From Aplidium turbinatum (lineage: Eukaryota; Chordata; Ascidiacea; Aplousobranchia; Polyclinidae): a DNA stretch of 64,000 nucleotides. The notes under the pieces were generated by a model that worked only from the letters and a program-made list of their open reading frames with translations, did not search any database and was not told where the DNA came from. The stretch covers positions 31,407,608 through 31,471,607 of the forward strand of contig OU964925.1 in the NCBI GenBank assembly GCA_918807975.1. Direction: 5' to 3'. This document shows, in pieces, positions 34,801 through 44,075 of this stretch (positions within the stretch are counted from its first letter, which is position 1; each line of letters begins with the position of its first letter). The position numbers were made by a program, and so were the translations under genes.

Positions 34801-37800
34801 TACCTGTTACTGGCGTAGACCCTATATGGTCTCGCCCTCTGCTAATTCAGCAATTTCACATAGAAGCATTGACGCTAGAAACCTGAGATTTCTTGACTTT
34901 TACTTTTTTTTCTTGCCCCAACTTTTAATCCCGATTATGTTGGTATCGGATAATTGTTAAGTTCACAATAAATCTTTTGTCACAGCCAGTTATGAAATGC
35001 AAGAAATTTGCTGATATTCAATAGCTTGATTGACAGTTTACTATTAGCGTGCGGTTTCATTTTGTGTTTGTCATTCATAACGCTACGGCGCTAAAATTCC
35101 ATTCTGTACCCAGGCAGCATAATCCGTCATTTTTACATTAATTCAACGTGATTTTGCTGTCTGGGTAGGGAGTCGGTCTCTGAGGCGATGTGAGTCATTC
35201 TTTGCTGGCAGACAATAATTAGGAAGGTAATTTGTTATTTGCGCAAATTGCTTTGTAGTGCAAAAAGTGCATGGAATACTGTTTGCACAGAAATGGAAAA
35301 ACAAAGTTGATCAAATTCTGTGTTCAATGCAAGAAGACTTTCAAAATGAAATGTGAACTGAGAAATTTGACCAAGAAATGACGAAAATAGGTCAAAAACC
35401 GAGTTTTTATCACCTTTTCTACCTAAAATACACAATCACGAATATATATACTTTTCGAAATAAATTGATTGAAGTAATAGATAAGGCTTTTGACCAACGG
35501 CATACTTTTTCCTGTTGTTATTTGATGTAGCCTAAGCCGACAGAGAAATTAGCAATAAGAGAGACGTAGACCTGATGGTCTCGCCAGTAACTCTTGCCGC
35601 CAAAAGGAAGCAGTAACAGATACGGTTAAGGCTCCCTCATTAATTTGCATTCTTCTGATTAGCCTAATTTACGTTTTGTTTTTCTTCCACTACAAATCCT
35701 TCAGCACATTTCGATTTATTTTATTCTGACTTTAGCTCCTGAAGAGATTTAGACAAACATCTGTAGCTTCAAGGCAAGCTATGCACAATTGCACATTGCA
35801 CAACCTTCTACTCAGAATAGGAGTGAAGACAATTGCTACAAGAAAGGAATCGGCCACCTACTCCTACAGTCCTACACTGGTGGAGGCAAAATCGAATTTG
35901 GATGATTGGTTTTTGAAACTTTATCCTCGGACTGACAAAGCCTTGATTGGTTATTCCTGGTAGTTACGCATATTTGTAGAATGTAGATTGTAGAAGCTCT
36001 TGACGCATGGCCGGTTACCGAGATTGGCAGAGTGAAGTTTTCCGATTGTTGAAGTGTCGTTGCCGGGAAATTATTCCATTCACCAGGTGCCGCTGAATGG
36101 AGAGCAGTCCTGAAATGCGTTGCTCAAGCACACACCCCGAGAGTCGAACCAGCGCCGCGTGATCTTGAGCCGGGTGCATAACCACTGAGCTAACGGGGCG
36201 GATGATGATGATCGGTGGAAGAATCAAACGAAAATGGAAATTATGTCTGAGAAAATGTAATAAAAGCAATAATAACATTGCGAAATGTCGTGTTTCATTT
36301 CAGAGGTTTTGGCCCATGATGCTACATTAGAACAGTTAAACGAGACCTAGGCTGGATGACGGATGTTGGCATAAATCAAATTTGGCTAAATTTGCATTTA
36401 CGCTTTTATTGAATATTTTAAGAGGAGTTACGAGGCTACGTTGATTACTCTTTGAGGATCGCGGAGCAAAAGTGATTGAAAACCACTGCTCTACAAGAAT
36501 GCAAAACTGCCAGGAATAACCTACCAGAGGCTTTCTCAGTCCGAGGATAAAGATTCAAACCAACCAAAAACAACAGAACATCTTGTTCCAGGCCAACTTA
36601 TGGTGTTTGGAGGAAGAACATGGAGCGAATCTCATGACGCCATCACAGGACCTTTCTGTCGCCCTCTAATGTTGGCAAACAATTTTGAAAAGTGCAAGAA
36701 ACAGTCAGATAAAGTCCCTCAGTGGGAATTGGTTGAAGGAATGGGGGGAATTCCACGTTGCTATGCAAAAGCTGTTTCCATCGCCAGTAGGTATTGACTC
36801 AACAAAATAAAACCATAGTTAACAAATTTTCATGAATTTCATTCGAAATAACCTGTTGTGAACACCTGCCGGCTAAACCCCAATTGATTAATAACATTAC
36901 ATCATCATTACATCTTTAACGCCACTTGCTGTGTTCCACATTTCTCGTTTCAAATGTATGACGATATTTTTAGATTCCAAATCTCTTACCAAGATAAAAA
37001 CAATAAAACATTTTGTGTCGAAAAATTATTTTCTTAATTTTCTCCTCTGGGACTTGCTGCCCTTCTACATGGTAAACTTAACTCGTTGCAGGTTGTGCTT
37101 ACCTCATTGGCGGTTACAGTGACTCCTCACAGCTGGCACTAACCCCAATGCCAAAAGGTAGGTTGGGTTTTTATGCGTTGTTTCAGTATTTATAGTGGAC
37201 TTGTTTGTGGCATTAAGATTAACTCTGTAATTGTCCTTCAGACTCGTTTGGCAGTGTGAACTAGTTTTGATGGTTAGTAAAAGTATCAAGCCGTTCATTT
37301 TGTTGGAGCCGTCTACTCGTGACGATTGGTAGGAGTTATGCATGGGACCGTAAAGCATACATGGGGTTCACTTTTAAGTTACTTAGCCACCTGTAACGCT
37401 TCGTCCATTTATTCAATAGCTGTGTGGGTTGGCTTGTACAATGTACATGTTAAACACGACTGCGTCTCACTAAGATACCTGCATCCTGGAAGGTGGGTGC
37501 CAAGATTGGTATCTCCGCTTGCCATTAAACTGTCAATTACCAGACACGCACACCTTTATACGACACAAATATACTCCATTTGCATTGACGTTTAAAGGTT
37601 TTACGTACATCTGCAGCCAGTACATCTGTTCAAATCTACGACCGCGAAGCCGACCACTGGATGAAAGCCCCCGATATGCACTACGCCAGGGCGGAGTGTG
37701 GTGCTTCAGTGCTGCATTCGTTTCGTATCTTTGTTGTTGGTAGGCGAGTAGGCTATATGTGTTCCTGCACAATCGGGATCTAGGCCTACTTGTTTTACAG

Positions 37801-38766
37801 CCTACTGTACAATGAATCATGTATTGTTGCGAAGTAGCATTGCTTATAAGTTTTGAACTGCCTTCAAGTTTTTGCTGCAAAAAGTGTCGAGAAATCTTTT
37901 GAATTGGACCACCACCGATCACCACCAAGGACTTGATGAGGAGACACTCGGCAGGATAGGAGGATGAAGATTGTGCATCATTTCAATTATATTTGCTGCT
38001 TGTCATGTATAGATGCTGTACGGGAGGCGTATTTGTAATCTTCTGGTCGCTGCAACAGATAGGTTTATTAACCGATGAGAAGACAATATTGAATTGGACG
38101 ATGTTTAAAATTATGGTGCAGCATACAGGGGGCATCATCATTATCCAAACTAGGTTTTGTCCTCACTAGTTGAGGTAGCCGATTCTTTCCTTGCAGCGAT
38201 TGCCTTCACTCCTATTCTCCATCTCGTTCTGTCCATCGCATCTTCTTCAGTGTAAATTCAAAACATTTCAAATTAGTATGTTGACATTTTTTCCACTGCC
38301 CTGGTTATTTTACACCTTGTCAACTTTCTACTTTTAACTGACTTTGTGCAGGAGGAGTGAACAAAGGAATCCCTGTTGGTGTATGCGAGTTCCTGGACAT
38401 TGCTAGTCAAGTGTGGACCAACATCAAGGATGAACCATCAATTCCTTTCGGACCCACCAGCTGCTGCTGGCTAGGATCATCTTTATACGTCGCTGGACAG
38501 TGAGTTTAAGTTTCTTGTGTCATCATTGTCATTGCCTCAGAGATATGTATAATGTTGCGCTTTTAGAGTAGATGTTAGATTTTAATCTATTTTAATTGCT
38601 TCACTATATAACCACAAATGGATTGATTTGCAGGATGTGTCGCAATATGGTGAGATGGGACAGTGTGGAGGAAGAATGGAAACATGTTTTCCAACTCCCG
38701 TATCCTTATGAGTTCATCGCTCCGATCACCACCAAGGACTTGATGAGGAGACACTCGGCAGGATAG
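31851..38766 (+). CDS. Kelch-repeat protein 1, eight exons, 334 residues
   Basis: Hand-assembled exons: 31851-31908, 32275-32363, 32486-32678, 36592-36786, 37092-37157, 37617-37739, 38352-38499, 38634-38766 (1005 nt). All junctions keep the frame (phases 1,0,1,1,1,1,2) and have GT-AG ends. The ATG follows an in-frame TGA two codons upstream; the stop is TAG at 38764. The N-terminus is MADIERFSLGRAASTSQVQD. Double-glycine kelch motifs occur at about residues 73 (FCGGIE), 121 (MVFGGRTW), 183 (YLIGGYSD) and 241 (VVGGVNKG), with the usual downstream aromatic residues (IYDREADHWMKAPDM, SQVWTNI, WDSVEEEWKHV), so a beta-propeller is expected. No BTB or BACK domain is present, so it is not a canonical Cullin-3 adaptor; its role is unknown. 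Intron 3 (3.9 kb) holds two Penelope fold-backs and SINEs. Confidence 0.85.
32843..33868. mobile_element. Penelope-like element, inverted fold-back copy with TSD
   Basis: An exact 12-bp duplication AAAGATGAATGG lies at 32831-32842 and 33869-33880. The right half (plus) encodes a GIY-YIG-type domain at 33216-33530 (TYRFGMSTRHLSTRAGEHL, SAIKDHIFSCTEC, EALYIKRHNPLLNRQ) and the tail. The left half is inverted: it carries the end of a Penelope reverse transcriptase on the minus strand (VPFLGKDSVRFSKNLAKI) and an inverted copy of the same 85-bp tail. A second inverted repeat (33122-33250) joins the halves. The copy is incomplete and not functional. It sits in intron 3 of kelch gene 1. Confidence 0.82.
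33737..33763 (+). ncRNA. Hammerhead-like core in Penelope tail
   Basis: CTGAAGA, one G, a GAC/GTC stem with a nine-base loop, GAAA and the palindrome AACGTT occur in order, followed by C at the expected cleavage position. It lies at the usual place, downstream of the GIY-YIG coding. Confidence 0.55.
34610..35820. mobile_element. Second Penelope-like fold-back
   Basis: The left arm (about 34640-34850, minus) and right arm (about 35530-35790, plus) are inverted copies around GGAGCTAACGTCAGAACAAA / TTCTGACTTTAGCTCC. The left arm holds CTGAAAA, a GTC/GAC stem and GAAAAC on the minus strand (34671-34690); the right arm holds CTGAAGAG (35739) but no GAAA. Both are followed by CAACCTTCTACTC. No coding remains. 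It also lies in intron 3 of kelch gene 1. Confidence 0.55.
35890..36205 (-). mobile_element. SINE family 1, complete with tRNA-like head
   Basis: This is the best family-1 copy. On the minus strand the head reads CCCCGTTAGCTCAGTGG (A-box) and GGTTCGACTCTCGGGG (B-box). Then come the body (GAGCAACGCATTTCAGG, GGAATAATTTCCCGG, CTTCACTCTGCCAATCTCGG) and a tail ending GGCTTTGTCAGTCCGAGG. Pol III transcription from the internal promoter is expected for the family. It is intronic in kelch gene 1 and antisense to it. Confidence 0.85.
36490..36568 (+). mobile_element. SINE family 1 tail next to a splice acceptor
   Basis: The tail (AAACTGCCAGGAATAACC, then TCAGTCCGAGGATAAAG and CCAACCAAA) ends 23 bp before the acceptor AG of kelch gene 1 exon 4 (exon start 36592). 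Part of the branch-point region therefore lies at or inside SINE-derived sequence. Confidence 0.7.
37915..38090 (+). pseudogene. Intronic copy of kelch gene 1's own 3' end
   Basis: These 176 bp match 38722-38897 (the last 14 codons, the stop and 131 nt of 3' UTR of kelch gene 1) with three substitutions and no gaps. The copy lies in intron 6 of the same gene, between exons 6 and 7. Nine-bp direct repeats GAATTGGAC lie at 37901-37909 and 38091-38099, like a target-site duplication. There is no poly(A) tail and no AG just upstream that would let it act as an alternative last exon. Confidence 0.85.
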
Positions 38767-38969
38767 GAAGATGAAGATTGTGCATCATTTCAATTATATT
38801 TGCTACTTGTCATGTATAGATGCTGTACGGGAGGCGTATTTGTAATCTTCTGGTCGCTGCAGCAGATAGGTTTATTAACCGATGAGAAGACAATATTTAA
38901 ATCAGCCGATTGCTCTTGAAACACATCTGATAGAAAGTAAATTAAGTGCCATAACACTATTGGCAGCGT

Positions 38970-39140
38970 GGCCTACCGGTTTGAGAGTTAATTAGGGTTA
39001 GGGAGGTGGTGATTTTGATGAGGGGTTTGATTCCCACCCCTATCATTACTTTTTTTCTGTAATTACCAAACAAAGTTCAAAACAAGAATTAACTCTCTGA
39101 CTAAGTGCTAGAGGGTCACAATGTTGCAGTCATCTGGTTA
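38970..39140 (+). mobile_element. tRNA-derived SINE related to the MITE interior
   Basis: A head with B-box GGTTTGATTCCCACC is followed by the tail AAGTTCAAAACAAGAATTAA and CTAAGTGCTAGAGGGTCACA. The same tail is found inside the Mutator-like MITEs and in the fold-back at 49484-52227. Here it stands without Mutator-like ends, so it may be the free SINE form. Confidence 0.65.
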
Positions 39141-39466
39141 ATAAGAAAATTGTCCTATGTGACAGTATCTACCAGTCAAAACACCCAATTTGCTGCAGCC
39201 ACCTACAGATGACAGATATGCTGTTCTATACGGGAGTGCGGGGAAGATATTTTATTGTACGTGGCCAAGCAAATGAAAGCAATGAGGTGAAAGTCTCATG
39301 TCATCTTCAACTTACGCTAACCGTGTAGCAACGCCTCGTCGAACGCTCTTAGATTAAGATCCAGAAGTTTTGTTCATTTGCAAGTAGGCTGAGCCACATT
39401 TCTGTTTGCAACGGATGAGAATTATGTTAAGCGCCCTTCTTTATTTACGAAGAAACAAGATTAAGC

Positions 39467-40080
39467 GGCGCTGGTTCGACTCTCGGGATGTAGGCTACGT
39501 TTAAGCAACGCATTTTACAACTAGGCTACTCTCCATTCAGTGGATGAAATAATTCACAGACAACCAGTGATGTACGCGCAAACAAAAAATATTGACGCCG
39601 TCAGCGTAAACGCAAACGTTCGAAAAATCATACGCCGTATGCATCAACGTAACTTGTAAAAAAGTTGGCAGCGTCAGCGCATACACTAGCGTAAACTCAT
39701 TGTGTTTGCTAACTTAGGTGCCAAACATTCACATGGTATAAACCACTCGAGTCGAAACAAACAAGTTTTATTTTAAATTTCCACGAAGGAACACAAGCAG
39801 CTGACATTTTGCTGTGTTTTGGTTCCAATATGTCTTTGCCCATTGAAAACATTCTTTCAACTGCAGCGCTGGAAAGTATTGGCGTGTTGTAGCGAAAAAA
39901 ATACATTAAAAAGTATGCGTTGACGCTATGCGCTAAAATACCGCGAAAACTTCACGGCGTAGCCTCAAGCACGAACTATCCAAAAAAAATGTGGCCGTTA
40001 GCGTAAACAAAAAGTATGCGGCGTATACGTACATCTCTGCAGACAACAATCGGAAACTTCACTCTGTAACCTGTTCTGTA
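39467..40080 (+). mobile_element. SINE family 1 split by a hAT element
   Basis: The family-1 head and body (GGTTCGACTCTCGGGATG, GAATAATTCAC-like) run to the hAT at 39565. The body resumes at 40040 with CAGACAACAATCGGAAACTT. Confidence 0.75.
39565..40039 (-). mobile_element. hAT element with dimerisation-domain fragment
   Basis: Ends CAGTGATGTACG and CGTACATCTCTG are flanked by an exact 8-bp duplication CAGACAAC (39557-39564 and 40040-40047). The minus-strand frame 39709-39906 encodes SSAAVERMFSMGKDILEPKH, the hAT C-terminal dimerisation signature. At 475 bp it is an internally deleted derivative. Confidence 0.9.
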
Positions 40081-40389
40081 GATTGAACCCTCTATCTCAG
40101 TGGGGTCCGCGAAGCAGTTTCGAAAAAGCGCTGTACACTATAAGTATTTCTTACAACACAATTTCGGACGTGCTTGCAATATCCCAGCTAGCAAACTCCA
40201 TTCTTTCTTCATCTTGCGCCAGACATCAGTCGCCTCTCCACGTTATCTTCAATAGTACGGTAGCTTGAGCGGCAGAGTCTTTATTGTTGATGACATAGGC
40301 CTTATATTGGAATCTACATTACCATTCTTGGAAACAAGCCACTATAACTTACATGTTTTCATTTATGGGAATAAAATTTGCCATTAATT

Positions 40390-40570
40390 GAGCATTCGGC
40401 AATGATGGGGCAAATTCCTGGTCAGAGGCACCGGGGGCGTCCACGTTTGGAAATCTTTCAACATGGACAAACTAAAATCTTGAAAACATAATAAGAACTA
40501 TGGACAATCGATCGTTGTGGAAGCTCACGGTAGCCGACGCCTTATTCAGGCATAGCCGATGATGATGATG
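40390..40570 (+). mobile_element. LINE 3' end
   Basis: The plus strand reads GQIPGQRHRGRPRLEIFQ and, in another frame, DNRSLWKLTVADALFRHSR plus stop, followed by a GAT/ATG repeat. This is the typical extreme C-terminus of RTE-like endonuclease-reverse transcriptase elements. It is a short, frameshifted fragment. Confidence 0.7.
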
Positions 40571-40735
40571 ATAACAGCTCGAAGCAGGTTGGACGAGATG
40601 CACGATATGAAGGTCCCATTGCGCAAAACTCAACTTGATAACATAGAAGAACTGATAACACCCAAGCAGGTGCACTCATTCATGGATGACTCATCTCATT
40701 GACGAGTGAATTTTTAATTGCATGTAACAAATGAA

Positions 40736-42405
40736 CAGGGCCAGATTTAGCAGTAGGCAGTTGCCTAGGTTAGCAAAACAACTTATACGAATACTGTATA
40801 TTAAGTTACATTGATAATACAGTACGTGAATATAATAATTCACAACAGATATATAGGAATTAATAAATATGTTATCACATCACACACATTTATAAACAGT
40901 GCGCAAGTCATCGCCCCTAGAGTAGGGTAAGGTCGGGATCGGCAAGCCACTTTTTGCTTTTAGATGCATATCTTCTACGTTTCTCAATATTTTTCTCAAA
41001 AAATTGGTTTTGCAATGCCTTGTAGTGCTAGCCTACCTACTCTACAGTAAAAGCACAAGTTATTATTTCAGCAAATGTTTAATTTACGCTCAAAAACATA
41101 AACACGCGCCAAACGTTTTATCGCACCCCACATGTGGGGAGTGTCGGGAGCGATAAGCCAAAAATGTAGCATTTTTGCAAAAAAATCACTTTACCATATC
41201 AAAAATACACTTCTAAAACATAGTTGCATTATTTATGTGTCAAATCAATTTTCAAGCCAGCTTCCAAGTTTTAAATTTTGAAATAGGCTAAGCGATGGAG
41301 AATTTTCAAATGATTCCTTTGGATGAGTTGTCAAAATTCTCATGTGAAATAGCATAATCAATAGTAAGTTGCAAACGAAACAAAAGTCAGAGTTGTGATA
41401 CAGTATATCCTAATGGAAAGGTGTGAAAAGCAAAAAAATGATGTTATATGACACTTTAACATCTACTATCACAGGCACTTGTCATGGCTTGCAGGTCCCA
41501 ACACAAGGTGACTCAAGGCTCCCTACTTGATGTTTCAGATATGAAACAACAGCTGAAAAAAAACTAACATTGCTATCTAAAAAACTTTCAGCTTAATCTC
41601 ATCATAAATACATCACCTACCACTACAGAAGTTCATGAACATTTCTTGTATAACAAATGAGTTATTTTAAAACACATTCAGTCAAAAAAATTTACTTTTT
41701 TAACACAAAACCTATAAATCCTCATTGCACCTTCATTTTTCAGTACAATTTTGACCAAAGGATTGTGGGAAAGTTATCCAAGCATGAAAAATATCATGAC
41801 GTCAAAAAATGCATAAAGAATACTTTATATTAAAAAAAGGGGGGGTGGATTATATGGCTCCCACCATGATCATAGGTCCCGACCTTCCCCTACTTCACGC
41901 TTGATGGGTTTTCAACAATATGTGCTGCTTAGCGCTTCTTTTATTTATCTGTCTCGCTTAGTATGGAGGACTAGGGTTTGTCTGTGCAATTTTTATTAAT
42001 GTTTGTTCGGTTTGTTTCAGTGTTAGTAAATTTAAAAGAGCCTAGAAAAAATGTTTTAGTCAATGTTAGGTTGATTGAAAAGTTGCAGGCTATTTTGTGT
42101 ACTTGCCTTGATGCTTAAAGTATGTAAACAATGAATGATCTCACATTTTTGAGGATTAACTCATCTTTACTTGTTTCTACAGACTTTGAAGAAATTATTG
42201 ATTTGTTTGCAAGAGAAAAAGCCGGCCGGAAGCGATTTTAAACAATTAGTTCATTATACGATGACATTCATTGATGTATTCAAACAAACAGTTTTTTCGT
42301 AAGGATGTGAAAATGTAAGTCGTAGCGCACCATTGAAGACATTTTTTTGGGGGGCGGCACTTCTCGTATCTGCCTAGGGCATCGCTTAAGCTAAATCCAG
42401 CCATG
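40736..42405. mobile_element. hAT element with exact 8-bp TSD, host of a nested element
   Basis: Ends CAGGGCCAGATTTAGC and GCTAAATCCAGCCATG are inverted with few mismatches. An exact duplication CAAATGAA lies at 40728-40735 and 42406-42413. The interior is mostly another TIR element (40923-41892). No transposase coding was seen. Confidence 0.85.
40923..41892. mobile_element. Nested TIR element, TIR AGTAGGGTAAGGTCGGGA
   Basis: The left end AGTAGGGTAAGGTCGGGATC and the right end GTCCCGACCTTCCCCTAC are inverted, and an internal GGGGAGTGTCGGGAGCGATAA-like motif repeats the theme. It has no coding potential. The superfamily is unknown. Confidence 0.6.
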
Positions 42406-43302
42406 CAAATGAATGATTAGGCTATACACTGTTTTTGTGCAAATTTGCTTTAATTCTATGGTGGACCGTGAACCATTGAAAAAATTGCAAGCGGATCATT
42501 ACAGAATTTTTTTGAAAAAGTTTGTGAACCACTAATCTATCCACAAGTATGTAAAACTGCCAGGAATTAACTACCAGAGGCTTTTGGTAAAGACGCTGCA
42601 TCAACAAAGGTACCGTATGCTGTAAAAAGTGTTCACGGCTCCGTATACCTGTTTATCGACTCGAATCTTCAGCTACCGGTAGCCTGTTTGCTTCTGCTGT
42701 AGAGGAACTAGCCTACTACAAGAAGAATCTTCAACATAAATCTAAGGAGATATCCTGGGCACAGTTAAGTTGCGTATATATCTGTATTCCATTCATGACG
42801 TAGGCTGTCATTGCATTGCGTACAAAAGTAAGACGATTTTAGTCTATGGTCTAACAGTTAGACTCTAACTAAATAATGATTATTCAAAAAACCCGTCATG
42901 AAAAATTCTGCGTGAGCCACTGATCGAACATAATCCCAGCTTGACAATTGGAATGAGCGGAAGACTTCTATCCAAGCCAGTTGTGTGCAGACCGCCTTCC
43001 AACTTGAGTTTTAATTGATTTCAACGAACGATCTCGATTCCAATAAATCTGGGCAGAAGTAGCGTTTTGTTTCAAGGATAGGTGGCGCTGTTCTAATTAA
43101 GTAAGTCTACCGGTGTCTAGCCAAAAATTTCTGGTGAAATAAAAGACGCCTATGAACCTCACAATCTGCATCCAAGTCAGAAGTTATAAAATGTCAATTG
43201 CATGTTAATTCTCATGTCAATTGCAGTTAGCGACACTTAGTGTGCAACAAGTAACAACAAATAGATATGCAGTGCCTGGAGTTCGCTTCCCACGAACGTG
43301 AC

Positions 43303-43691
43303 GGTAGCCACTCATAACAACTTTTGTAAGCGTCTGTAAGCCATGAGCCATAAACCATCAGAAGCTGCGTTGTCTTTAACGTTATTGCGCAAATGAAAGT
43401 AAGAGGTAGAATAGAAAAACACGCCAACAGTTCTTATAGAAAATAAAGTACTATAGCCAGCGTGTCTTAGAGGGTTAGGGCTAAGGAGTACATTTGAATG
43501 ACCTATGTTCGATTTCCACCCCTTTCATAACTCTTTTTTCTTCCTTAATTATCCAGCAACGTTCAAAGCACTGATCAACTCTCGGCTGAGTGCTAGAAGT
43601 GTCAGAATTGGACTGTAGCCGCTTAAACCATGTTCTGATTGGTTCATGCCTTACAAGCTCTTACAAAAGTTGTTACGTCAAAGTGGCTACC
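43303..43691. mobile_element. Divergent Mutator-like MITE copy
   Basis: Ends GGTAGCCACTCATAACAAC and GTTGTTACGTCAAAGTGGC(TACC) share the first nine bases and the overall design with the three other copies. The interior has the same tRNA-like segment (B-box TGTTCGATTTCC) and tail. No 9-bp duplication is visible. It looks like an older copy or a different subfamily. Confidence 0.65.
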
Positions 43692-44075
43692 GGGCTTGAT
43701 GTAGCGGTGGAGCTAAGCCACTCAACTGCTACTTCGCATCTGCACTAACGTTCATTCCTTTACATTAACCGGATTTGGATTATTTTCGATTCGAAAATAA
43801 CCCAACTTCAGCAAATGTTATGGCTATATAAGCTGCTAGTGTAGATGCAGAAATAACCTCGGGTTAGCGGGCGTTTTCAACGCAACGCAAATAGGATTTC
43901 AACGCAAGTAGATGACCAACTTACACATGACCAGGCAGGTTTTCGACCAGGGCGCTCTTGCTGCGGTCAAGTATTAAACCTAACTCAATATATAGAGGAT
44001 GGATTCGAACAGAAACTCGCCACTGGAACCGTCTTCGTAGACCTATCTGCCGCTTATGATACCATCAATCATAGG

